From Malurus cyaneus samueli (Eukaryota > Chordata > Aves > Passeriformes > Maluridae): a stretch of DNA of 64,000 bases. Location of the stretch: the NCBI GenBank assembly GCA_009741485.1, contig CM019216.1, positions 41,760,872 through 41,824,871 of the forward strand, written 5' to 3'. Under the pieces are notes generated by a model. That model made no database searches. It had not been told where the DNA came from and worked only from the letters and a program-made list of their open reading frames with translations. Within the stretch, counting starts at the first letter, position 1. The number at the start of each line of letters is the position of its first letter. The position numbers were made by a program, and so were the translations under genes. Positions 27,331 through 39,720 of this stretch are shown piece by piece.

Positions 27331-28704
27331 GGCAAAGTGATTAGGAAATAATTATTCCTTTGGCACCAAGCTACAACGGGTAAATATTAAATTATGATGT
27401 GGCAAAAATGAAAGAAATGAGTTGCTGTGCATTGGTAAGGGAAGGAAGGAAGCGGAATGCAAGAGTATCGATCTTATTGGTGAATCTGAGAAGGAAATAG
27501 CATATTAATCAAATAATAAATACTGTCGGGAATCTAGTAGTAACTAGACCAATGAACAGAGGGCTGTGACTAAGAAACATCACACAATGCAGGAGCTACT
27601 GATGCAATTCCCACATATTACTTCATCAGTGATACTGTATCAACTAGCACTCGCTTACTAAACTAAGTAACAGGTGGCAACAATAACTATCAGCAGCTTT
27701 TTGTGCCTCAAAACATTATTAGAGATCTGGAGAAGTGATGTTAGCACTGCAAGAGCCACGAATGAGTCATGTATTGAAGAATGAAATTTTCACTGCACTT
27801 TAAGCTATGACACCAAGTGCCTAAACACATTTTACGCTTGGATACCAAATGCACAAATGACAGATCATTGGTTTGATTTTCTTTTTCACAGTTTGAAAGA
27901 AAGAATTAAGATATACCAACTATCAAGTAGGATATAATAATGCGTAATAATCATCTTATAATTACTAGCTGAGCTTCTTTGTAGATTTATTTCCCCCACC
28001 TTGAGAACAACAAAATTCCTGAGAAGAGGATTTGTTGCAAAAAATATTAACGCACAAACAACATTTTCCCCTGTCTACTGACATTTATGTAACTTAACAT
28101 GTTTGAAGAGCCATGCTGCAGAAAAAAAAGGTATTAACATCTACAGAGAAGTTGTTTACTTTTGAATTGAAATGTTATTATATAGTCCACAGTCCAGAAA
28201 CACTGATGATGATTTAATTATTTATATTATTATAACATGTAAAATATATTTGAAAAATACTAGTTTAAAAATAATTTATACTGTGGCAAGCTAGAAACAG
28301 ATCATTTCATCTGTCACTTAGTGTAAAATTCCCCTGAAGTGAGTTAAAGATTTGCTAAGTAATGACTGAAGGACTCAGATGTGCCTGTTTTCCACACAGT
28401 GAAGTGCTGTTTGGGACAATAATTTTTCCGTTCAAATATGATCATTTTATGTAGGGTATTTCCAGTAATTTCTTGGGTAAGCTCTTCTACAACCAACTAC
28501 ATTTCACACACACAAAAATGTGTCAATTCTCCCTCTTTCCCACTGAGCTTTGTTCCCCTGTACTTTGAGTTTACGTATATTAGTTCTTATTTCTCATTGT
28601 CTGTAACATTCAGGTATTTATATGTCACACTCCTTCTGTGCTAGCAATTCTACTAAGTTACAAATTTCTGTTCTTATTTAGCAGGAAAAGAAAAAAAAAA
28701 AGAG
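27331..28704. other. Non-coding stretch, nothing recognised
   Basis: AT-rich sequence with low-complexity A/T patches around 28140-28280. No exon or assigned repeat. Confidence 0.5.
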
Positions 28705-29135
28705 GGGTCCCAAATGAGGACCACAGGTGGATCAGAGGGCTGGAGCACCTTGGCTATGGACACAAGCTGAGAATTGTGGCTATTCCCTTTCGAGAAGAGA
28801 AGGCTCTGGGGAGACCTTACAGCACCTTCCAGTGCCTAAAGGCAGCTGCAAGAGACCTGGAGAGGGACTTTTTACACAGGTACATAAGGGAGAACGGCTT
28901 TAAACTGAAAGAGTTCTAGTTAAACAAATATTTAATGTTTAGTTTAGACATTAGGAAGAAATTCTTCATTGGAAGGGTGATGAGACACTGGAACAGGTTG
29001 CCCAGAGAAGCTGTGGATGCCCCATACCTGGAGTATTCAAGAACAGGCTGGATGTGGCTCTGAGAAACATGGCTTAGGGGAAGGTGATCTTTAGGGAGCC
29101 TCTCCAGTACAAATAATCTTATGTTTCTGTGAATA
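28705..29135 (+). mobile_element. CR1 LINE 3' end
   Basis: Sense-orientation avian CR1. Landmarks in order are GATCAGAGGGCTGGAGCACCTTGGCTATGG, AGACCTTACAGCACCTTCCAGTGCCTAAAGG, GACTTTTTACACAGG, TTTAGACATTAGGAAGAAATTCTT, GGAACAGGTTGCCCAGAGAAGCTGTGGATGCC and GAACAGGCTGGATGTGGCTCTGAG. The frame at 28638-28919 is a decayed remnant of the reverse-transcriptase C-terminus, not a host gene. Confidence 0.93.
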
Positions 29136-32100
29136 CTTCTAGTTATGACATTATTTGTTGCTATCACCTACTCTAAGTTTGCACCTGCATGAATTCAATT
29201 TTGAAAATTTTTCTTTTCGCCAATCAAGTTTTTCGTTTGGATGTCCTTTGAAGGCTGAGGTCTGAGTTCCAGATTCTCAAACTCCCAGTCTTCTAAGTAG
29301 CTGTTCTGAAGTGAAATGAGATTCTCTACAGGAGCAGAGTTAGAACTTGCAATAGGAAATTTTTTTCTATTAGCCTGATTTATATGACTTCCAAAAAATA
29401 AATAAATTTTTACAGAAAATCAAGGAAACTAGTCATGCCAATATTTATTAAGAAGAAATGTGAGCTATTTGCCCTTCTGTCATAACAATGATGAAAGATT
29501 ATATAAAAGAATCGGTATTCATTTAGCAAATTTATGTAGCAAGAAGGGATTACATGCATGAAGGTTTATAAATGTGTTATATTTTAATAAATTAATTCTA
29601 ATATTCCATAGTTTTTGCAAGCCATTATTTAAACACGTTAAAATATCTCATAAGGAAAATTTATTTTCCAGGCAAAATAAGATTTCTTTGTAATTTTGTA
29701 AGCAGCATTTAAAGTCCTCATATTTGCATAACTATTTTCCCCTAAATTACTTTCACTGTCCATGTCCAAGCTTGAGAAGTGTTTTTGCTGTGAAATGAAT
29801 AAATATTGCAGAGAAAACTAATTTTTTTGGTGAAGATTAGAACTAATTAAAGCTAGTCCTCTCAAGGCTTTCGTGTCATGGTTGTGAGCTTTAACTAAAG
29901 CTGTTCCCATAATTGGGATATCTGTAGAATGCCTTTGCTCTCTGGTTTCCTGTAGCTATTTACATGTAAACCAACACTGTCACCTTTCCATTGCCTATAA
30001 CATTTGCAAAGACATACATTTTAACAATATGTGCAGGAGTTAACAACGTTTCAAGTATCTGTTCCCTATAAAGTTTCTGTTAATTTTGACAGTCACTTAA
30101 AATATTCATATGAAATAGGAATCAGACAAATATACAAAGAATGACTGCATTCACCTCCTTTTCATGACTCTAGGTTTGGAAACTTGATTTTAAAAATTTT
30201 TAGGTTGGGTTTGTGGTATGCATCAAACAATCATTATTGAAAGGTACTAGCTTAAACAACTGAATGAAACAAACAGGAAAGAAGAACATTTTGAAATTCA
30301 CACATCCTTGTACTTTATGACCTGTTTGAAAATACAAAATCCATGCAAATGATTGCAAATACTGTAGCCAAACAGGAGATGCCATCTCAGTTTCAAGCAG
30401 AGACAAACTATTCCTGTTTGGAAGCTTTTCAAGGGAACTTCACCGTGTCAGAAGTGTTTTCAGTCGTGCGTTCACCTCACATCAGACTTCTCAACAGAGA
30501 GACAGTAAAGGTACATGGCTTACCTACATGGCTTAGGGCATCAACAAGATTAACTCACTGTGAGCTAAAAACCTGCAGCTACATATTTTTCAGGGAAAAG
30601 AAGGTGTCCTCAGTCTGCAGGGAAAATATCCTCAGGCTCATTACATGTGACAATCATAGACACCTTCTGTGATAAGGGAAACACTGACTTAATGCAGATC
30701 TCTGTTGGCTCCTTTGAGGAAGCCAACGGACCACAAACGTGAAAAGGAAAAGAAGGTGAATCTATTTATTCTTGATATAATACAGCAAAAAGATTAGCCC
30801 AGCCAGCCAAGAGGAAGGGCAGATCTAGTAAGGGAGTTAATGAAGTTGGCTCTTTCTCTCTTAACAAATATTTAGCAGAAAGTAGATAGTGAAAGAACAG
30901 GGATGTAGAAATGAGATTATCTTCAGCTGTCTCTACAGGGAGCTCTAAAAAGATAGCATGGAATTGTTAGACTTTGAACTAGTACATATAATTATCGAGT
31001 AATAAAGATACCTGTTTGCCTCAAAGGTAGATAATGTAAGAACTCAATAATTTCAGTAATTCTTTTGCATATAAGATATGTTAACTGTACATATTCAGAG
31101 AATTTAGGACACAATACTAGAACAGAACTATATAATATGCCAGTTATCAAATATTGGTGCTGTCATCAAACTATTGGTTTCAAGTGTAGGAAAAGACAGC
31201 AAATGGACATTTCTGTAAAGACACCAACATAGTAATTTTAGCAGTCTCCGAGGACAGCAGCTGGAAATCACCATAGGCCAGCTCAGTGCTGGAGTTTCAA
31301 CAGAATGCACAGAAATCACTGGTGTCTATAAAGAGTTATCCATTTAATTTACTTTCTTTTTTTTCTTTTTTACCAAGGATTTATGGAACAAACTGAAATC
31401 TAAAAGGCCTCCACAGACTTCATGCTAACTCCATCTTTGAAGCACAGGCACCAAAGGCAGGGTGATCCTTCCTTCCTGAACAACAACCTGCTCTTTGAAG
31501 AACTCACTCAAAAAATGGAAAGACTGATTAAAGGATAGACACAAGATTAAGAGGAATGAATTCATGCCTCCCTTACTGCAGTAATCAAAAGCACTAAGCC
31601 ACAGAATGCTTTTGAGAGAAGGCACTTGAAACCAAATAAGGAAGTCAAATCTTATCCAGAAATGGGATATTAGCTGCAAGTGGCAGAACTTAGCTCCCAG
31701 CTCTTAATACCAGAAAATAATTATATACTTAAAACATATATATATATATATAGTCATTAGAGAAAACAATTTTCAGAAATAGCGATTAGAAAATTAGATA
31801 CATGTCCTTCTAGTTTAATGTCCTGGTCACTTGAAAGGCATTTTTCGTCTATTACTTAGCGCCTTCTCCCACACAGGTTTAAATCACCTATTTTGAGTGC
31901 TGTACCCATATTTACCAGTGCTCTAATATAACCCACTGAATGTTCTGTCAGGGACAGTAATGCCCAATCTCTGATGAGATTAAATTGGTCATAGAGCTAA
32001 TCCCCAGTTCACCTTTTCAAGCTTCTCCTGGGAATAATAGATAATTCAGAAGACTATCCGCATATCTAGACAAGTTAAGCACCTCCAAGTATGTGTGGGT

Positions 32101-32810
32101 GACTTAAGTTAAATGTCTCAATTAGGCAGGAAGGAGCTTAATATATTTATAAACATGGCATTAAGAAGTCTTGGAAAATAAACAGATTTTACTACCAATG
32201 GTGCATATATTTTGGGTAGGATATGTCATGCCTAAACCACAAACCTAATCCTATGGAATGCAAAAGACAATGCTGTACAATGCTATTTATGAACTAAACT
32301 AATCAAGCTCCACCTTAAATCTAGTTACAACCTTGACCCTAACATTAAGTACAATTCACACCTTAGATAACAAGAGACAATATGCCAATTCCATTCTAGA
32401 TTAATAATTAATATTATCTTTTTTCCCATTTAAGAAGTGTTCCTCACTGACCATTTCCATTTTTAAATTCTTTCTGTACTTTTATGCTTTATTATCTTTC
32501 CTGTTTCACATAACTAAAACATTTTATTACTAAATTTAAGATAATTAAAACCAAGAAACAGTATCCTCTCTGAGGGAAGGACAAGGTGTGTAGACAAGGA
32601 AGGTCAGAATACTTTGATTAACATGTGGACTTTGGTTCAAGTCAAGAAGTGTTCTTTGGATATTGAATCAGGTTATTTTATTAACTTACAGATGAGAAGA
32701 CTGTCCAGGAGTCTGGAATTAGTACATTGAAACACCAGTCAGGAACCCACATAATCTGAAGACATCTCCAAAAAAGAGTGGATGTGGAATTAACATGGGA
32801 TTCAGCATAA
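29136..32810. other. Non-coding stretch with a short TA microsatellite
   Basis: AT-rich, unique-looking. A 17-nt AT dinucleotide run lies at 31736-31752. Frames at 30343-30672 and 31425-31679 have no recognisable domain. No exon was recognised. Confidence 0.5.
31736..31752. repeat. Short (AT)n microsatellite
   Basis: Uninterrupted alternating A and T for 17 bases after AAAAC. Confidence 0.9.
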
Positions 32811-33004
32811 GGATGGGCTGCTATGGGGAAAAAATATCTGAGTCACACAATATGTGGGAAGAGCATGTAGGCCTGGAGGTGTTTAAAAGTCATGTAGATG
32901 TGGCACTTGGGGACATGGTTTAGTGATGGCCTTGGCAGTGTTAGGCTACTGATTGGACTCAATGATCTGAAAGGTATTTTCAGTCAAAATTATTCTATGA
33001 TTCA
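32811..33004 (+). mobile_element. CR1 LINE 3' end
   Basis: GGATGGGCTGCTATGGGG, CCTGGAGGTGTTTAAAAGTCATGTAGATGTGGCACTTGGGGACATGGTTTAGTGATGG and GATTGGACTCAATGATCTGAAAGGTATTTT, ending ATTATTCTATGATTCATAC, follow the avian CR1 3' UTR and terminal repeat closely. The upstream limit is uncertain because a disrupted region precedes it. Confidence 0.93.
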
Positions 33005-36000
33005 TACAAAACTTCATGGGAATATTCATACAACAAATTGATACAGCTTTTTTTATAAGTAAGACTAGCAAAATTAATCAATAATGTTTCTCTGAAGTAA
33101 AATCTTGATTTCAACGATAGTATAGAATATTTTTATACCACTAAAACTCCTAGAAACAAATTTGAAATTTAAAAAAAAGCTAAATCTCTAATTTTCCCAA
33201 TAAATATAATAAATAAAAGTCATAAATAAAATTCTTGCCTTACCCAATTTAGCACAATGACAGATGGAATCAAATAATATCTGCCTGGTTATTCTGCAAG
33301 TTCTTCAATCAAAACCCTTACCAAAATTCCAGAAAATAACCCAGTAGGAAAGTAAAAAGCCTGCTCAAAAGAAAAATACTACCTTTAATGCAATCTGAAA
33401 TAAATTAATGCTTCTGAATGCAACAAGTAAAACCTAAAGCAGCCTCCAAATGTCATTTGTATTACTTGCAGATCAATACTACAAGAGACACGGCTGTGCA
33501 CGTAATAGAGTAGATAATGAGTTCCTACTAATAGTCTGGAGATGCTCTGCATCAGCAAGCAGGAGAGAATACCACACTGGTGACAAAACTGATACTGATG
33601 CTTATTCACTAAGAGAACGCATTTTTATATTTATGTAGAGATATAATGAAAGGTCCCAAAGACAAGATTTTAAAAAGAAAACTTAATGTGGATTGGCATA
33701 ATACAATTTCTGCATCTTTCTCAAAACCCACAGCAACTTTATCTGTTTTTGTAATCCATAACCTCAATATGGTAGTCTTCCCAAGGGGCTAGACTCCCCT
33801 GTGGTAAAAAATACTACCAGAACTCACTGCTGAATCTGGACTAAAAAAGCTAACAAATTACCAGCATTGATAATTTATATTTAATTCACATGGCAACTCC
33901 TACATGCTTGGAATTCTATTAAAACTGAGATGATCATGTTTAATGAACTAAGATTTATCTTGCATGGCAACTCCTACAATTGGAGTTATTCTATGAGTGT
34001 TGGGATGGTCATTCCAATGTACATGAGCCAGGGGGAGGGAGTGGCAAAGTAATCTGAGTATTAGTGCAACAAGAAAGAGGGTTTCAAAAATTTATATCTC
34101 AATTATACACTGAACCCACTTTCCTCTAAAGTACTAATCAGAAAGAAACTTAAAAAAAACATAAAAAAACAATAGAAAGAAGATAACCCTTCTGTTTTAT
34201 TAGTTAAACTCTATCACAGGTCCAAAACATCTTCTCCCAATACCCAGTTGTATCAGGTATCACTACATTATAAGGATAATGCAGTGATAACATTTTGTTA
34301 ATGTAAAAGAAGAGGAAGAAAAAACAAACAGACAACGACCTTGTAAAAGACTTTACAGTTATACTATTGAATTCTAATTGTATAAATATTTGGACAACCT
34401 TGTCCATAAATAAAAGGGATTAAAGTAATTGTCCAGCTCTTGTAGTCATGCAGTCATTCCAAATGAAGGCTGCAAGTTTATCTAGCCATAATTATTCCCC
34501 AGTGCTGATGTCACACAAAAATATTACTGCTTATTGAAGAGAAGCACCTTGTCACCTAATTAAACAAAATAACCAAATGATTGCGCAACACTTAGAGCAA
34601 AACTATTGAGCATGAGAAGATTCATGTTCTGTGCAGACTCAGTCAACATAACAATAGTAACAATCAAACTGGAAAAAAAAAGCTTTAGGAACAGACTTTT
34701 CTCACTACAAAGATAGATATTTTCACTGTGAATGTGCTTTGCTAAGAATATTTCATTTAAATAGTTTTCAATCACCATCATGTTTTTTTAGAAATTTCTA
34801 ATAGCCAGCATTGAATGAGCAGAAAATAAGTTCCCACACTTCTCAGAAGTTCGCATGAGACCGATACCTTTTTTTGTCTACAAGGCGCCTCAGTTTCTTC
34901 ACTGCTACTTTCAGTTTTCTTGAAGGTCACCTGTTTTTCTAAAAATAACTGCAGATGAGAACACCAATTCTAAAAATCTCTCTTTCAGCTTCTGGTCATG
35001 ATCTGTGAAACAGTTCTGAACATATGATGCTGGGCACCCCTGGACATCAGGCAAGTATAAAGGGCATGAAGCTGAAACGGCTCTACAGGATGAGTTCCTC
35101 AGCATGAAAGTGCTCTCACCCAGAGACTCCACCTCCACTTCAGGAAGCCCTGACATTTCCCTCAAGACAAAGTCACTCCACTTTGCACTTTTGTGCAAAA
35201 AAACCACAAGGAACTCTGCCAGGACTTCTCAGAGGAGAATTGCCTAGGGACAGCTGGCAGAATTTCTCGCTGGTTTGAATCACTTTGGGGAGACCCAACT
35301 TGAAGCTGAACTCTTTCATCAGCCGTGTTCATCCGAGCACATTTTGAATCCCTGTTCGCTTTCCTAACCCCTCCAGGCTTTCTGAGGGAAAAGAGGCAGG
35401 CAGCAAAGGCAACTTGTGCCAATCATCCCTTCAGCCTGCTACCCTGCAGAGGTCACTCAGCAAAAGCTGCCTCTCTGTTGAACCCATCCAGATTCTCAGT
35501 GGACTGAAGACTGCAAGAACCCAAAATGAACAAATCACGAGATCTCCTGTGAGAGCTTTAAAAGACTCAAAGAATCGTAGACCTGAGTAAAAGTGCAGTG
35601 AAAGTTTCAGGTCGCCTACAATTCATTCTTCCACTATAAGGGAGGATCAATTATGCTCCAGTTACTACTAACAGATGGTCAATTAACCTGCCCTTAGAAA
35701 CAACTAAGGTGTCTTAAGAAGTCTGGCAAACTTGCCCAAAGAAAGCTGTTGCGACATTTCACAAAAGCTACAGGTTATCTACATACTTAAAACCCAGTAT
35801 ATTTCATTATACCTGTGAATAAGTATTATTGTCACAAATGAAAAATGCTGGGAAAACACAGGAGAAAGATGGAGGTGTGTGTGTGGGGGTGAGAAATAAG
35901 AATAGCTTGTCTAGAAAAATTATCTAACCCCCAGAAAAATGTGCCTTGGTTTTGTGTCTGTCTCAAAGCTTCAACCACACAAGCGCTGGCAAATTTAGCT

Positions 36001-37995
36001 CAAGCTATCAGTGGTGTCTGCTGAGGTACTGAGCTGACAGCAAATGTCTACTACCTGGGAGGCAATTTCCAATTGTTACAAATACTGTACACATACACAA
36101 ATTAAACCCTTAACTACATTACATCCAGTAATGCTACCGGATTCTTCACTTACATTTTCCGATTGAAAAGAGAAAAGAACAGGCAAATTTCACAGTAAAA
36201 GCTAAAGCTTTTTAAATGCTCTGAAAATTTTAAGCTAAAGTGGCTACCAAAAAAATATATGAAGTAAACACTATATTCAGTATCCAACAAGTTTTAAATT
36301 ATCATCTTTGGCTTCGTGCATGCTATGTGTTAAAGAAAGCCTGACACTTCTTTTAGTATTAAGAGACTCTTTAGAGATGCTATACAAATTTAGCATGAAG
36401 TTACTGCTTGCCCTTCTGTACTACAGATTTCCTCACACATTAATGGAATATATGTACAAAATTAGATAATTAGAAAGTGACAATACAAAAATATAAAGAA
36501 AAGGGAAGGACTTTATCACAGAGCTCTGAAGGCCTGCCTTTGCCTGAATTTCAAGCAAAGAACTTGGTGGTGGGGGAAGGGAACACAGAGATAGATCACT
36601 TACTTATGTTATTCTCATTATTCAAACTACAAGCTTCCTGGGGCTTGTTCGCTGAAATGAGGATGGTAACCATAAGTATTCAGTAAATTCCACAGATCAG
36701 CTGAAAAGTCTTCTGAGGCACGGATTAAAGAACTTTCACAAGGCATCCCTAGTTCATGCATGGGCTAACTGCTTCAAAACACCATGTGCTAAGTCTGTAT
36801 AGGTAGAGACCACAGTCTACAAATCCTGCTGGGATAATTCTAAAGTGTTCAGGGTGTTAAAATTGGATACAATTAATCCAAAAAAGGCCAAATTATTTGT
36901 GCAGGTTCTCCTAGTAGAGCACACAGAACAAAGGGTAAAGAAGCAACGTTGAAAATTGTGAAGGTTTTCTTTTTGTGCTTATTATTATTTTTACTGCAGT
37001 ATCATGTTGAGACTATTTAGTGCTAGGTGGGGAATTAGACATCTCCTGCCCTGAAGATCTCATTTAGTTTTAGAGGTCAAATCTCAAATAAATGTTGAAT
37101 CCTGACCTACTGGCACCAGACTCTCTTAATAGTGAAGATCAGAAGGAGGAAATGCTTATTATGAAACTCGGTTGTTTTTTTGGTTTTTTTTTTTCCTAAT
37201 TAAGATAAAATGCCATTTCCTTTTTCTGAACAAAAAAAATTCCTCTTAAAATGTGAAGGATATACATTTAAAACAAAAACATTCTGTCAAGTATATCATT
37301 CTCATGCTATTATTCTTGGCTGATCTGTTCAGCTATTTGTTCCATTTTCCTATTCTGGGCTTTCAACAGAAGAGCTGGAAAAAGTACAAATTTGCATATT
37401 TCTACATTACCAGTGTTTCTACATTAACATCATGTACTATACAGCTCATACTTCCAGTGCATAGCACTGAAGACATATAATTTTGTACTTTTCCTTGCCG
37501 TTTTTTTTCTTTTCTAACTTTCATTTTATATACAATTACATTTTAAAATGTGTTTTAAATGCTTAATTTTCTCAAATTGTTAATGCCTTTGTTTCAATAT
37601 TTATGGAATGCATTAATAATTCAGAATGCATTATTTATACTTTCAGCATTAGGACAGGAATTGAAAATTCAGCAGACCATTTTACATCAATTTCTTGTCC
37701 TAAATAAAAACAATCATAAACCAGGCATATCTGAAACTTTGTGGAAGGAAGCCTGGGGACAAAAAATATACAAATAGTGATAACAGAATTAGGTAATAGA
37801 GAGCTTGAAGTCAAATCTAAGTAACAAACTAGCATTTCAGTGACTAGCAAACAAGTTGGATTGAAATTTCAGCCAGGAATAAAAGGTTTTGTTGCATATT
37901 GCTACCTGCCAATCATGACAGTGATACCAATTATAACAGAGGCATCACTTGCTAAGGTATCAGAAATGCAGCAATGGCAGAGCATTCAGCTGCAT
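33005..37995. other. Non-coding stretch with an old tandem duplication and a GC-elevated patch
   Basis: AT-rich apart from about 34950-35560, where GC rises and overlapping minus-strand frames (34911-35207, 35162-35422) are open. I recognise no protein family in them. A diverged 74-bp duplication sits at 33889-34035. No exon was assigned. Confidence 0.5.
33889..34035. repeat. Diverged tandem duplication, unit about 74 bp
   Basis: CATGGCAACTCCTACA occurs at 33889-33904 and again at 33963-33978. The following bases also align: TTGGAATTCTATT against TTGGAGTTATTCTAT, and GATGATCATGTTTAATG against GATGGTCATTCCAATG. The second half is more diverged, so the duplication is not recent. Confidence 0.75.
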
Positions 37996-38540
37996 TATAG
38001 AATTATATAGATGGAAAAAACCAAAACAAATATGACATTTTTTAAGTCTTTCAGATCAAGGGTTGTTTCATGATCGGCATGATAAAACAAGCAATCATTG
38101 GCATGTGGCCTCACCAGTGTTGAATAAAGGCGAACAATCATTGCCCTGGTCCTACTGGCCACACCATTTCTGACACAGGCTAGGATGGCCACTGGGCACA
38201 GCTGGCTCCCATTCAGCTGCTGTTGACCAGCACCCCTGGGTCCTTCTCCACTGAGCAGCTTTCCAGCCACTCTGCCCCAGCCTGTAGGGCTGTGACCCAA
38301 GTGCAGGAGTTGGCACTTGGCCTTGTTGAACCTCATACAATTGGCCTCTGCCTCTCCACCCAGCTTGTCCAGATTCTGCTATAGAGACTTTCTGCCCTCC
38401 AGCAAATCAACACTCCCAGTGAACTTGGTGTCGTCTGCAAACTGACTTGAGAGAGCACTCAATCCCCTCATCCAGGTCTTTGATAAAGATATTGAACAGA
38501 ACTAGCCCCAGTACAGACTACTGGGGAACACAAAAGTTCC
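37996..38540 (-). mobile_element. CR1 LINE with reverse-transcriptase C-terminal remnant
   Basis: The outer end is TTATAGAATTATATAGATGG, the reverse complement of the CR1 3' terminus. Inward come GTGTTGAATAAAGGCGAACAATCATTGCCCTGG, CCACTGGGCACAGCTGGCTCCCATTCAGCTGCTG, CTTGGCCTTGTTGAACCTCATACAATTGGCC and GATAAAGATATTGAACAGAACTAGCCCCAGTACAGA. The minus frame from 38336 starts MRFNKAKCQLLHLGHS, the well-known CR1 pol C-terminal motif, then degenerates. Confidence 0.92.
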
Positions 38541-38959
38541 TTCTGGAAGCAATACTTGCAGAAAGTGGAAGTTATGTAAAAATGAGCATGGTTTCAAAAA
38601 GCCAGAAGGGGCTCCTGAAACAACTGCATTGTTTTAGGCAGAATTAGGGACTACTGAAGGATGTCATATCATAAGTGCAGTGTTAGAGAAGTACTTAAAG
38701 CAAATGCTGGTACAGGGTAAAAGGTAATCAGCTGAATAAACAACTAATATCTTAACTAAATCATTGAATCAATAAGCTAATCAATAAGGTTTAAAAATGA
38801 AAGTAGCTATGGAACAAGCTATGGCACAAACACACAAATTAACATATCACCCAGGCTCCATGGGATCTGCACAAGGGTTCTAATGAAATACAGGATGAAA
38901 CAGCCAACCAGCTACAATTTCTTTGGTACCTAAAAAGCCAGGTACCTCACTGGAGCTGA

Positions 38960-39720
38960 CAAATGCAGGGCCAAACTTGAGTAATAAAGTGGCCTTAAAG
39001 ACCAGCAAAAATGCTTATCAGTCTGAGCGACCAGGTAATAAAATGGCTAGTGAAATTCAATTTAGATTCATGTAAAACAATACATGTATGGAAAACTAAT
39101 CCTAGCTTCATATATAAAACAAGAGGCTCTGAGTAGACCAGTAACACTAAGGAGCAGAAGAGATAATTCCATGAAAACATCAGTTTGGTGCTTGGCCATA
39201 CTAAAAAAATGAATTAGGAAATTCAAGAAGTATTATGAAAATTAGGAAATATTGAGAAAGGAAAAAAAAATCAAACAGAAAAAAAAATATTCTATGTAAT
39301 GCTATAAAATTGTGCTTGTTCCACACAATAAATATTGCATGGAGCTTCCACCTATTCATCTCCACAGTGAGTGGAAAAGGTTCCAAGAGGCAAGAAGGAT
39401 CTATGGATATGAACTGTCTCCATACCTGGAATGCTGAAATGCATGGAATGCTTCTGTGTGCAAAAAATGTGAGTTTGGGAGCTGCTGTGACAGAGACCTA
39501 TAAAATCTTTAGTGCAATCATCTTACATAAAGATTAAGCATTCATGTTTTCTTCAAATAATGCAAACAAATGGTTAGCACAGAAAGGTAGGAGGAGCCAG
39601 GTTCAATGCAAACATCTGGCAGAATTTCAAATAATGAGCAGGAGCACCATGGACTCTGAGCAGGGGACAATGAATGCAAGTTCATGTGATGAAGTCCAGG
39701 AAAAAACAGACAAGCACTTG
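38960..39720 (+). mobile_element. Ancient reptile-type CR1 LINE relic
   Basis: GTGAAATTCAATTTAGATTCATGTAAAACAATACATG (near 39049), ACTAATCCTAGCTTCATATATAAAACAAGAGGCTCTGAGTAGACCAGTAACAC, GATAATTCCATGAAAACATCAG, GAAAATTAGGAAATATTGAGAAAGG, GTGGAAAAGGTTCCAAGAGGCAAGAAGG and GTGACAGAGACCTATAAAATC follow, in order, the 3' half of the old CR1 pol known from turtles, crocodilians and birds. The outer limits are soft. It lies in the opposite orientation to, and next to, the CR1 at 37996-38540. Confidence 0.78.

Noticed and set aside
28638..28919. 93-codon plus frame with a basic C-terminus
   Set aside because: CR1 remnant; it runs into the typical TTTAGACATTAGGAAGAAATTCTT segment of CR1.
37995..38336. 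113-codon minus frame starting MRFNKAKCQLLHLG
   Set aside because: Decayed CR1 reverse-transcriptase C-terminus, not a host gene.
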